This document shows, piece by piece, positions 17,053-24,664 of a DNA stretch of 35,230 nucleotides. The translations under genes and the position numbers were made by a program. This stretch comes from Bacteroidales bacterium (GTDB lineage: Bacteria > Bacteroidota > Bacteroidia > Bacteroidales > ML635J-15). The stretch is from the NCBI GenBank assembly GCA_017645925.1, contig JAGCNN010000187.1, positions 1-35,230 of the forward strand. Reading direction: 5' to 3'. Each line of letters opens with the position of its first letter. Position 1 is the stretch's first letter. Below the pieces are notes generated by a model. It had not been told where the DNA came from and ran no database searches. It saw nothing but the letters and a program-made list of their open reading frames with translations.

Positions 17053-17329
17053 AGCATCATCAGACCTTGACGACATTGCCAAATACATAGCAAGCATATA
17101 CCGACCAGATAGCGGTCACAAATTTGTCAATAAGATTCTTGGACAGTTAGCCTCGCTAAGTTATACTGCGGGCATATATAAGCATAGCAATTATACTACC
17201 GCAAAACAGATTCATCCTAATGCGAAAACTTTATCAATTGTCAATCACAGGTGGACTGTGATATTCCACACATACTACAATTTTGCAATTATTGACCGCA
17301 TTATGCCATCAAAAATGATGATAGAATAA
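17021..17329 (+). CDS. RelE/ParE-family toxin
   Basis: ATG 17021 gives 102 residues that begin MQIYKVIVSNKASSDLDDIAKYI, the standard beta-strand plus helix opening of the RelE/ParE superfamily; a second helix (KFVNKILGQLASL) and the strands NHRWTVIFHTYYNFAIIDRIMPSK complete the fold. RelE relatives cut mRNA on the ribosome and ParE relatives block gyrase; the sequence does not decide between them. Upstream in-frame ATGs at 16979 and 17012 lie deep in the antitoxin gene and would add residues unlike the family, so 17021 is preferred. Confidence 0.8.
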   Translation: MQIYKVIVSNKASSDLDDIAKYIASIYRPDSGHKFVNKILGQLASLSYTAGIYKHSNYTTAKQIHPNAKTLSIVNHRWTVIFHTYYNFAIIDRIMPSKMMIE

Positions 17330-17363
17330 GTCAGATATTTCATTTTTGTTTTCATTTTTTCAT

Positions 17364-17371
17364 TACCTTTG
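17364..17371 (+). promoter_or_regulatory. -7 element ahead of the structured RNA candidate
   Basis: TACCTTTG followed by C is an exact match to TAnnTTTG. A TTTG at 17345-17348 lies upstream, but the 15-base gap is shorter than the usual 19-21. The predicted start is near 17378, more than 150 bases before the next ATG, leaving room for a leader or small RNA. Confidence 0.55.
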
Positions 17372-17377
17372 CAAAAA

Positions 17378-17470
17378 CTTCTTGTTGCTCGCGCCAAGAC
17401 AGGGATTTTTGTCACCGTGCGCGCCATTTTTGGTGAAAACGATAGGCGACGGCAAGGAGTTTTTGTTTTT
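17378..17470 (+). ncRNA. candidate structured small RNA or regulatory leader
   Basis: Shortly after the promoter box, CTTGTTG-c-TCGC (17381-17392) can pair with GCGACGGCAAG (17446-17456), an 11-bp closing helix with one bulged C and two G-U pairs. Inside are two smaller hairpins: GACA/TGTC (17397-17400 with 17409-17412) and CGCCA/TGGTG (17422-17426 with 17431-17435, loop TTTT). The outcome is a three-way junction. The closing helix is followed by GAG and then TTTTTGTTTTTT (17460-17470), as in an intrinsic terminator. The segment is richer in G+C than its surroundings. I do not recognise it as a known riboswitch or RNA class. It could be a free small RNA or an attenuator for the secreted protein gene at 17530. 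Confidence 0.45.
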
Positions 17471-17529
17471 TGAATTGAAAAAATTTGGCATAAAGTACGA
17501 TTGATATTATGGATAAAACATTAATACTC

Positions 17530-18612
17530 ATGAAAACCCTACTCTCATTTTTACTTTTAACCCTTTCCGTACTGACAGTTACAGCGCAGGAATATGTTAC
17601 AATCGAGCAGATTAGCGGCGGATGGGACAAGAAAATTATCACAGACGTAAAGGATGGTAGCATTCTTTCACTCGTAAGGGCATTCAACAATGCATGGCAC
17701 AACCGACCGACTACCGACCTGCTGGAAAATCCGGTAAGCAACGACGGCGAAGGCGACTACAAAATAGTTGTTGACAGCCCCAACGGTTATGTGTCGGCAT
17801 CTGAACTTGGCGACGACGGCGAATCGTTCTCGGCTTGCGTGTGGAAACGCCACAACGGACATAGGCTTTTCGCGTTCGTGTTCCAGAAAATGCACGGACT
17901 GAGCATCAGCCAAATCATACTTTTCTACGACTACGACCATGACAGAGGCACACTCACGCCCGAATACAACGAACTGGCAAAATTCTCGCCTTCGTTCAAC
18001 GACAGCTACCACCCAATAACCTATATGTTACCACGAGAAGGCAAGGATATCGTTGTAAACGAATACCTTATGAACTGGTATTCGTCCATAAGACATATTT
18101 ACAAGTGGGACGGAATGGAACTTTATTTTCATTCTGTTGAGATTGAGAATTTCGACGTTCTTTGCAAAGAGTACGATGAATTGTTCGATGCTTTCGAAGA
18201 CTCAGATTTTACAAAATATATCTTACACGATTTTGACGATGATGGAAATCCCGAACTTTGGCTCTCGTCGGAAAACGAGGAATATCAGGCAATTTATTCA
18301 ATCGTGAAAGGAGAAGTAGAACTGCTGCAAGGCACATATTTCAAGACAAGTTTCATTTTCTACAACAATGCAATTGCAGCTGCAGGAAGCTGTGGAACAG
18401 GTTGTTTTTCAACGCAATGCGTCATACTGAAAGACAGCAAGCCATTTCGCACCTGCGACGAATTCCAGACTTGGAATTTCAAAAAGGACAAAATGGAATA
18501 TAGCTACGCCATTGACGGCAACGAAAACGTTTCGCGCAAAGAAGGCGAACAGATGTTCAAGTCGCTGGGAAAAGCAATAGAAATCACTCCGAACTTTAGG
18601 AAGCTACAATAA
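17530..18612 (+). CDS. secreted protein of unknown function
   Basis: ATG 17530 gives 360 residues with a signal peptide (MKTLLSFLLLTLSVLTVTAQ); the ATG at 17509 would add DKTLIL before it and is less likely. The mature protein is acidic and aromatic. A calcium-loop-like HDFDDDGNPELWLSS lies near residue 237, a pattern also seen in FG-GAP and dockerin-like calcium sites, and a GSCGTGCFSTQC segment near residue 291 holds three cysteines. I recognise no family. It is probably periplasmic or exported. It follows the structured RNA candidate, which may control it, and converges with the MMPL gene 12 bases away. Confidence 0.8.
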   Translation: MKTLLSFLLLTLSVLTVTAQEYVTIEQISGGWDKKIITDVKDGSILSLVRAFNNAWHNRPTTDLLENPVSNDGEGDYKIVVDSPNGYVSASELGDDGESFSACVWKRHNGHRLFAFVFQKMHGLSISQIILFYDYDHDRGTLTPEYNELAKFSPSFNDSYHPITYMLPREGKDIVVNEYLMNWYSSIRHIYKWDGMELYFHSVEIENFDVLCKEYDELFDAFEDSDFTKYILHDFDDDGNPELWLSSENEEYQAIYSIVKGEVELLQGTYFKTSFIFYNNAIAAAGSCGTGCFSTQCVILKDSKPFRTCDEFQTWNFKKDKMEYSYAIDGNENVSRKEGEQMFKSLGKAIEITPNFRKLQ

Positions 18613-18624
18613 ATTTGAGGTTGT

Positions 18625-21600
18625 TTATAGATTTGATGTTTTATCATCTCCCCTTTCTTCTACAAACGCAAAACCTTTTCTAACAACAAACCTATCAAAC
18701 GCTGCTAGAAGTCCAGGCAATACAAAAATAATCAACAAAACAGCTGCAAATGCACCTGCTGCTATGCACTGCAGTATCATTATTGTTGTCGGATCATCAA
18801 GCATAAGCGACATGGCAAGCGGCGCTAACGTCATTATCATTCCAGATGTAAAAATCGTATGAGTTGACGACATATAAGCCTTGCGGATTGAATTTATCCT
18901 GCTCATCGAAACACGAGCTTCACGGTAGTTGTTTGTGAAAAGTATTCCATAATCAATTGTCGCACCCATTAGTATGCTTTGCATTATAAGGTAGGCCAAA
19001 TATAGCAGAGTGCCATTCAATCCACTCACAATCACATTGATATACACTGCCGACATTACCGTCATAACTAGTATTGCTGGCACTGCAAGCGAACGGAATG
19101 TAATCGCAACAATGAGAAAAATAGACAAAATTGTTATCAGTGTTACCAGAAGCATTTCGCCGCCAAACTGGTTGCGCATTTCGTTCATCATCACAGATTC
19201 ACCAATAAGATAATGACTTCCTGAAAGCTTAGTCTCACATTGTGAAGCAAGCATTTCAACAAAGTTGCTGGTTTCGTCAGACTCCTTTGGCAAATCGGTG
19301 AAAATTATTGCTTGTGAAAAATTGCGGCCTCGCATACCACCAATATTTTCATCTATCATTGCGTTGATGTCATCCACCGCGGCTTTCATCTCGTCATTTA
19401 ACATTGTGGCATAGCGAGGATTAGCAATTACGGAATCGTTTAGCGTTCCGATGATTTCTTCTGCCGACATTTTCACAGTTTCATCGTCAAAATTGGTTAT
19501 GCCATTGTAGAGGAAAGCTAGCTCTATGTCGCTCTTTTCCGTTTCGGCACCAAGCGAATCAAGCAATGCGTACATTCCATCTGCATTGAAACTACGTCCC
19601 TCAGTGGCTATTTTCATTATTTTTTCAGCCATGTTGAGCTTATCAATGTTCTCATTGTCAACTTTTGCCATCGCAAAGGTAAAATCTGGTTCCTCATGTA
19701 CGGTTATTGTCTCAAACTTTGTTTCCGCGACAACATCCTCATCTCCGACAACAATTTCCTCTACCACACTTTCCTCTCTCCCCGACCTAAGCACCTCATT
19801 CATAATATTCTCCTTGCTAAGCAACCATTTGCGGCTTACATCGTCTATCTGCGAAGCAAAAATCTTTCTGTTCACAAGGTCGCTATTAATAAAATGTATA
19901 AAATCGTACAGCGACATGGTTTTTGTTTTCTGACCTTTGCTCCGTCCATAAAGATTGAATATTATCGATGCGCTTTTTTCTTTCATTCCCATATACTTAG
20001 CTATCTCGGACGTGGAATGTTGGCTCATGAAGACCGTAGAATCTGTAAAACAGCTCTCATTATCGTCTGAAATGCTTTCTGTTTCTGCATTGACAACATT
20101 ATCTGGAGTTGTCACCGAATCGTTCTCAACAGGAGTTTCTGCTTGCTGTTCAACATGTTGCGACTTATGAGCAACAGCAATCTCATTTGCAGGAATCATG
20201 CTTCCTGTTAGTAGTTCCTTGGACGATTTTACAATTTCGCGAATTGTTGTTTTTTGGTTTGCCGGGCAAATTATAGCAACCATTTCCTTGTCAACACCAA
20301 TAATATCTGATATTTCATCCGAGGTCAACAAACTGTCAATAAGAGCAGTATCCGTTAACGAAACAAGAATGTCAAGGTACTGCAATCCGTTTTCAATGGA
20401 GTCAGATTGATTTCCAAAATGAGAGGAAAATGTACTGTCGCTACTGAATTTTGCTGCTAAAGTGGCAAATTCGTGAAGTGTCATCTTTTCTTCGCTTGGA
20501 TCTTTAGTGCTTATATAATATATTGCATCAACAATCGTATTTATATCATAATCAGCGACATTGTAGTCACCATCCCCTGCCATTGCCGAAAAATCTCCAA
20601 CCATGCTTTTAGTTTCAGCAGCAGTATGCTGCTTTTGCATCAACGAGGGATACGAAATGAACGACTTCACATTCTTGTTTGCGGACAGGCTGTCGGAAAG
20701 TTCTATAATCCTTGTTGAATCGGAATTTTCGTACAAAAGCACCATTATGTTTTTAGGAGGGAAATACTTTGCAATTTCTGATTTTTGCTCGGGCGAAAAC
20801 GAAATTTCTGTCTTTCTGTGAAAATAGTACGATACGGCAAATATTGCCACGAAAACTATTGCCAGCGGAATACGAAATTTCATGCTGAACCCCGCAAGAC
20901 GATCAGTCCTGAATTTCAATACTTTTTTTGTTGATTTCGCAATTGCGCTGTCCAATGCCAATATTACCGCAGGCAGTACTGTGAAAATTGCAACGAGACT
21001 GCAAAGAACGCCTTTCGCCAAAACGATTCCCATGTCGGCACCGATTTTCAACTTCATGAACACCAACGCCATAAGTCCCACAATGGTTGTAAAGGCACTG
21101 CTAACTATCGACGACGAAGCCTTTTTCAGCGCATTGGTCATAGCCGTAACCTTGTCGCTCTTTTCCAACATTTTTTCCTGCCTGTATCGGTTCATGAGAA
21201 TTATGGAATAGTCGATAGAAAGTACGAGCTGAAGAATTGATGCTATAGAGTTTGTCGTAGCCGAAACACTTTCGAGCAAGGCGTTTGTACCCATGTTTAT
21301 TGCTATTGCAACACCGATGGCGGCAAGAAATATCGGCGGTTCAAGCCACGACTCACACATGATTATAAGCACGGCAAGAAGCAAAGCAAAGGCAATAAGC
21401 ATTACGCCAATTGGAGCAGCAGTGTCCTTTTCGCTTGTCTCAACAACAACCTTATCACCATATTTTTCCGAAATTTCATTGGCAATCTCATATTGGCTAC
21501 GCTGACTGCCGCATAATAGTTCGTACAGAACTTTTCCTTCACGGTTATATTCTTCGCTGCCATCCTGATACAATATATTGGAAACGCCATCAACGGCAGA

Positions 21601-21873
21601 AAGTTCATCCTTTGTTGCAGTCTTTAGGCTATCGGAAAGCGATGTAAACATTACCCTTACCATTCCCGAACCCAAACCGTCATCGCCAAAATCTTCCGAC
21701 ATTTGGTCTATTCCTTGTTTCATCTGCGAACCATCGGGCAAATATCGCGTCATGTCGGAATTTATGTTGGTGCGTGGAATCATGAATACGCAGGCAACTG
21801 CTAAAGCAACCGCAGCTACAAGAAACCAAAGTCGTTTCCTTACAATAAAATTCGACAGATTAAATTTTGCCAT
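18625..21873 (-). CDS. RND-superfamily MMPL-type exporter
   Basis: The 1082-residue membrane protein has the two-fold RND layout: helix 1 (LWFLVAAVALAVACVFMI), a large periplasmic loop, five helices in a sterol-sensing-domain-like block with the relay motif VLSIDYSIILMNRYR, then helix 7 (IPLAIVFVAIFAVSYYF), a second and much larger periplasmic region (about 360-880), and a second block with GATIDYGILFTNNYREARVS. The aspartates in the two DY motifs are the expected proton-relay residues. MMPL transporters move lipids, hydrophobic compounds or polyketides across the inner membrane. No membrane-fusion protein or outer-membrane channel is adjacent. It is divergent from the AraC-family gene, suggesting that regulator as its controller. 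Confidence 0.92.
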   Translation of the reverse strand: MAKFNLSNFIVRKRLWFLVAAVALAVACVFMIPRTNINSDMTRYLPDGSQMKQGIDQMSEDFGDDGLGSGMVRVMFTSLSDSLKTATKDELSAVDGVSNILYQDGSEEYNREGKVLYELLCGSQRSQYEIANEISEKYGDKVVVETSEKDTAAPIGVMLIAFALLLAVLIIMCESWLEPPIFLAAIGVAIAINMGTNALLESVSATTNSIASILQLVLSIDYSIILMNRYRQEKMLEKSDKVTAMTNALKKASSSIVSSAFTTIVGLMALVFMKLKIGADMGIVLAKGVLCSLVAIFTVLPAVILALDSAIAKSTKKVLKFRTDRLAGFSMKFRIPLAIVFVAIFAVSYYFHRKTEISFSPEQKSEIAKYFPPKNIMVLLYENSDSTRIIELSDSLSANKNVKSFISYPSLMQKQHTAAETKSMVGDFSAMAGDGDYNVADYDINTIVDAIYYISTKDPSEEKMTLHEFATLAAKFSSDSTFSSHFGNQSDSIENGLQYLDILVSLTDTALIDSLLTSDEISDIIGVDKEMVAIICPANQKTTIREIVKSSKELLTGSMIPANEIAVAHKSQHVEQQAETPVENDSVTTPDNVVNAETESISDDNESCFTDSTVFMSQHSTSEIAKYMGMKEKSASIIFNLYGRSKGQKTKTMSLYDFIHFINSDLVNRKIFASQIDDVSRKWLLSKENIMNEVLRSGREESVVEEIVVGDEDVVAETKFETITVHEEPDFTFAMAKVDNENIDKLNMAEKIMKIATEGRSFNADGMYALLDSLGAETEKSDIELAFLYNGITNFDDETVKMSAEEIIGTLNDSVIANPRYATMLNDEMKAAVDDINAMIDENIGGMRGRNFSQAIIFTDLPKESDETSNFVEMLASQCETKLSGSHYLIGESVMMNEMRNQFGGEMLLVTLITILSIFLIVAITFRSLAVPAILVMTVMSAVYINVIVSGLNGTLLYLAYLIMQSILMGATIDYGILFTNNYREARVSMSRINSIRKAYMSSTHTIFTSGMIMTLAPLAMSLMLDDPTTIMILQCIAAGAFAAVLLIIFVLPGLLAAFDRFVVRKGFAFVEERGDDKTSNL

Positions 21874-21909
21874 GATTCATTTCTTCCTCTACATCAATGC
21901 ACTACAATA

Positions 21910-21920
21910 CGCAGTCTGCG
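21910..21920. promoter_or_regulatory. dyad in the MMPL leader, possible operator
   Basis: CGCAG-T-CTGCG is a perfect 5-bp dyad around one base, with TGCA repeated on both sides (21897-21900 and 21926-21929). It lies 37 bases upstream of the MMPL ATG and downstream of its likely -7 box, so a bound regulator could block transcription; in RNA it would form a hairpin near the start codon. Confidence 0.4.
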
Positions 21921-21995
21921 CACAATGCATCTTCTCCTGCACGATTTTCAATATGTAACGTTGAAAAATGGCCATAATTAGTCAATTTCGGGGTG

Positions 21996-22003
21996 CAAAA
22001 ATA
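21996..22003 (-). promoter_or_regulatory. -7 element of the MMPL exporter gene
   Basis: Minus strand TATTTTTG followed by C is an exact match. It implies a leader of about 115 bases containing the dyad at 21910-21920. No -33 TTG is seen, which would suit an activator-dependent promoter. Confidence 0.45.
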
Positions 22004-22068
22004 TACCAAGTCGTTTTTCCGCTTGTTTCTTATTGTTCGTCATCAATGTTCTATTTTTCGCTTTTGCA

Positions 22069-22098
22069 TTGTTATTATATGGAAAACATTTACCTTTG
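22069..22098 (+). promoter_or_regulatory. promoter of the AraC-family gene
   Basis: TTG (22069-22071), a 19-base spacer and TACCTTTG (22091-22098) fit the Bacteroidota pattern in both sequence and spacing. Initiation near 22105 leaves a 13-base leader before ATG 22118, which decides that start. Confidence 0.65.
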
Positions 22099-22117
22099 TG
22101 AAAAATTGGCAACCATC

Positions 22118-23050
22118 ATGCAACAAGCTATTGACCAAATACTGCTAAGGTTTTTCAACCGAGTAAGCGAAAGCATATCGTACGGCGAATCCATATTCAT
22201 TGGCGACAACCTTGAGAGCGACTACAACATGCTTGATTTTACGTCCACCTATTCTAAGCCCTTCTCATTTCCGCTAAAGCTGACTTTTACATCGGCATTA
22301 TTATGCAAGGAAGGCTGCATCCGTACAATTATCAACCGCAACGAATTTATTATAAGCCGCAACGATGTGCTTGTTGTTCAGGGTGGCTCGGTGGTGGAAA
22401 TGATTTCAAGCAGCACCGACCTGCGTGTAATTGGAATGGCCTTCGAAGACAGCAGTAGTGATGACAATCTGGGTGCATCGGCAATCAATGTCGGCTCATA
22501 TATTATGCATCGCTCAATTCCCCTGCTCATCCACCTTGACGATGACGAAATGCAAAGGCACATAGAACTATACAAGAACATCCACAAATTTTACAAGTCA
22601 ACCGACCCTGCCTATCGGGGTGAAATTGTAAAGGGTTATCTACAAGTTGCAACAGGAGCATTTCTTAGCGTAATGAAAAAAAACTCACTGGACAACGATT
22701 TAGGCTCCGACAACAGACGCGAGCAGGAACTTTACATCCAGTTTCTAGACAATCTTCAGCTTTATGCAGGAAAGGAAAGGACAGTCTCGTTCTATGCCGA
22801 CAAGTGTTGCGTTTCGCCCAAGTATTTCTCAAAGATGATTCACCGTGCATCAGGAAAAACTCCTCTGCAACTCATACGCGAACGCGTGATAATAGAAGCA
22901 AAGGTTCTATTAAATTCAACCGACATGAGCATACAGCAGATTGCCGACGCTCTGAACTTTCCTAACGATTCTTTTTTCTGCCGCTATTTCAGGCAAGAGG
23001 TACAGATGACTCCTATGCGATACCGGGAAGAATATGCAACAATCAAGTAA
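22118..23050 (+). CDS. AraC-family transcriptional regulator
   Basis: The 310-residue protein has an N-terminal cupin-like effector region (about 20-150; IINRNEFIISRNDVLVVQGGSVVEM) and a C-terminal AraC/XylS domain (about 215-310) with two helix-turn-helix units: VSFYADKCCVSPKYFSKMI and MSIQQIADALNFPNDSFFCR, then YFRQEVQMTPMRYREEY, the family signature. The open frame extends back to 21968, but the promoter at 22069-22098 sits inside it, so ATG 22118 (MQQAIDQILLRFF) is used. It faces away from the MMPL exporter across a 244-bp shared control region and probably regulates it in response to a small molecule; the effector is unknown. Confidence 0.92.
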   Translation: MQQAIDQILLRFFNRVSESISYGESIFIGDNLESDYNMLDFTSTYSKPFSFPLKLTFTSALLCKEGCIRTIINRNEFIISRNDVLVVQGGSVVEMISSSTDLRVIGMAFEDSSSDDNLGASAINVGSYIMHRSIPLLIHLDDDEMQRHIELYKNIHKFYKSTDPAYRGEIVKGYLQVATGAFLSVMKKNSLDNDLGSDNRREQELYIQFLDNLQLYAGKERTVSFYADKCCVSPKYFSKMIHRASGKTPLQLIRERVIIEAKVLLNSTDMSIQQIADALNFPNDSFFCRYFRQEVQMTPMRYREEYATIK

Positions 23051-23052
23051 GT

Positions 23053-23113
23053 GGTTTCTGGTTTCTAACTTCTATGTTTCAAGTTTCTACGTTTCTGGTT
23101 TCTATGTTTCTGG
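23053..23113. repeat. degenerate GTTTCT short-period tandem repeat
   Basis: About eight copies of a 7-8 base unit near GTTTCTG or GTTTCTAT follow one another directly after the AraC gene. The units vary in length and sequence. They have no coding potential worth proposing and do not form a hairpin. Confidence 0.7.
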
Positions 23114-23157
23114 AAGTTTAAGATTCTTTGAAATTATAATATTCGACAACATATTCT

Positions 23158-23334
23158 TTATATAACGTGAAACTTTGAAACGTTTTTTGGACCATCAAAC
23201 TGTACAATCGTGCCATGACGCGATTCAACAAGAAAGGACAGCGAGCCCACAGAAATAGGCATAAATCTATCAAACCTTCCTACTTTTACTTGTTCATAAT
23301 TTTTGAATAAAAGAAAAAGGAACTCCTTCTGCAT
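23158..23334 (-). CDS. possible 58-residue small protein in the AraC-DUF4783 gap
   Basis: An ATG at 23334 opens 58 codons on the minus strand to TAA at 23158-23160. The peptide, beginning MQKEFLFLLFKNYEQVKVG and containing SFLVESRHGTIVQFDG, has a believable mix of hydrophobic and charged residues but matches no family I know. I see no clear -7 element upstream, and a frame this length is common by chance in such DNA. The rest of the 367-base gap holds only the GTTTCT repeat and the promoter of the next gene. Confidence 0.25.
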   Translation of the reverse strand: MQKEFLFLLFKNYEQVKVGRFDRFMPISVGSLSFLVESRHGTIVQFDGPKNVSKFHVI

Positions 23335-23349
23335 TCTTATTATTTTGGA

Positions 23350-23366
23350 TAAATTTGCATTGCAAA
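23350..23366 (+). promoter_or_regulatory. -7 element with overlapping dyad ahead of the DUF4783-nadC operon
   Basis: TAAATTTG (23350-23357) followed by C matches the Bacteroidota -7 element. It overlaps TTTGCA-T-TGCAAA (23354-23366), a perfect 6-bp dyad around one base, which could be an operator for a repressor of NAD synthesis; part of that symmetry may simply come from the promoter motif itself. ATG follows at 23418. Confidence 0.45.
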
Positions 23367-23417
23367 ATTTGGTTTACTTTTTGCATGTAAAAGTTGAATT
23401 TTTAACGCACATTCAAA

Positions 23418-23807
23418 ATGAAAAGCATTAGGTTAATACTGACTGCGTTAGCGATGTTGGTAACATCGCTGGCTTTTTCGGCGATTCCTCCGAAAGTATT
23501 CGATGCAATGAAAGTAGGCAATTCCACAGAATTATCGAAGTACTTCAACAACTCGGTAGAAGTGGCAATACTCGAAACAGAAGCTGTTTATAGCCGACAG
23601 CAAGCCGAACAAGTGGTAAAGAATTTCTTTGACAAAAACTCACCAAAGAATTTCACGCTACTGCATCAAGGAGGAAAAAGTGAGGCTCAATATGCAATCG
23701 GAACACTTGAAATAACAAGCGGCAAGAAATTCCGCGTTTACTTCCTCGTGAAGGAACAGTCGGGCACTCCGCTTATCCATCAACTTAGAATAGAGGAAGA
23801 ACAATGA
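23418..23807 (+). CDS. DUF4783-family secreted protein
   Basis: The 129-residue protein has a signal peptide (MKSIRLILTALAMLVTSLAFS) and a small NTF2-like alpha+beta domain: AMKVGNSTELSKYFNNSVEVAIL, a central YSRQQAEQVVKNFFDKN helix, then antiparallel strands ending FLVKEQSGTPLIHQLRIE. This is the pattern of DUF4783, found in Bacteroidota and often next to nadC. Function is unknown; the fold suggests ligand binding in the periplasm. The stop codon overlaps the nadC start by four bases (ATGA), so the pair is translationally coupled. Confidence 0.85.
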   Translation: MKSIRLILTALAMLVTSLAFSAIPPKVFDAMKVGNSTELSKYFNNSVEVAILETEAVYSRQQAEQVVKNFFDKNSPKNFTLLHQGGKSEAQYAIGTLEITSGKKFRVYFLVKEQSGTPLIHQLRIEEEQ

Positions 23808-24652
23808 TTCCAGAAAAATATCTCAACTCGCTCATTGCAAGGGCGTTTGAAGAAGATTTGGGTGACGGCGACCATTCTACGTTGTCGTGCATAGATAAGT
23901 CGGCACAAGGTAAAGCAAAATTGCTCGTAAAGCAGGATGGCATAATTGCTGGCGTAGAAGTGGCAAAAGCAGTTTGCAACTATTTGTCAAAAGACTTGAA
24001 GCTTGACATTTTCATACAAGATGGTACACCTATAAAAAAAAGGGACATAGTGTTTGAACTCAGTGGACCACAACACGACATTCTACGTGCCGAACGCACA
24101 ATACTAAACTTCATGCAACGCATGAGTGGAATAGCCACAGTAACAGCCGAATACGTTAAGGAACTACAAGGTTTGCACACCAAAGTCCTAGACACACGCA
24201 AGACAACACCCGGACTTCGTCTCATAGAAAAGGAAGCCGTAAAAATTGGTGGCGGAACAAATCACCGCATAGGTCTGTACGACATGATCATGCTCAAGGA
24301 CAACCACATCGATTATGCAGGCGGAATAGAAAAAGCTGTTGCAAAGGCTCGCAAATACTTGCACGATACAGGCCGCAATCTAAAAATCGAAGTTGAAACC
24401 CGCAACCTTGATGACGTTCGTGAAGTGCTGCGAATCGGCAATGTTGACCGCATAATGCTTGATAACTTTGACATTCCAACTACACGTGAAGCTGTAAAAA
24501 TCATTGACGGAAAAGTTGAAACCGAATCAAGTGGCGGAATTACGCTCAGCAACATACGCCAATATGCCGAATGTGGAGTTGATTTTGTTTCAATAGGCGC
24601 ACTTACGCACCAGATTAAAAGTCTGGACCTCAGCCTCAAAGCAGTAAAGTAA
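23804..24652 (+). CDS. nadC: nicotinate-nucleotide pyrophosphorylase (quinolinate phosphoribosyltransferase)
   Basis: NadC condenses quinolinate with PRPP to make nicotinate mononucleotide, CO2 and pyrophosphate in de novo NAD synthesis. At 282 residues it is full length. Seen motifs: the N-terminal EEDLGDGDHST, the ERTILNFMQRMSGIAT helix, the substrate-binding DTRKTTPGLR and GGGTNHRIGLYD, the catalytic IMLKDNH, IEVETRN, and the phosphate-binding SSGGI near the C-terminus. It overlaps the DUF4783 gene by 4 bases and is followed 12 bases later by the YihY gene. nadA and nadB are not in the window. Confidence 0.97.
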   Translation: MIPEKYLNSLIARAFEEDLGDGDHSTLSCIDKSAQGKAKLLVKQDGIIAGVEVAKAVCNYLSKDLKLDIFIQDGTPIKKRDIVFELSGPQHDILRAERTILNFMQRMSGIATVTAEYVKELQGLHTKVLDTRKTTPGLRLIEKEAVKIGGGTNHRIGLYDMIMLKDNHIDYAGGIEKAVAKARKYLHDTGRNLKIEVETRNLDDVREVLRIGNVDRIMLDNFDIPTTREAVKIIDGKVETESSGGITLSNIRQYAECGVDFVSIGALTHQIKSLDLSLKAVK

Positions 24653-24664
24653 GTTTCTGCAGAA

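Noticed and set aside
17364-17470. Structured leader considered as a TPP, cobalamin or other named riboswitch
   Set aside because: None of the conserved cores I know for those classes is visible, and the downstream gene is not a vitamin or metal transporter.
23053-23113. GTTTCT tract considered as a CRISPR leader or array
   Set aside because: Units are 7-8 bases with no spacers and no cas genes nearby.
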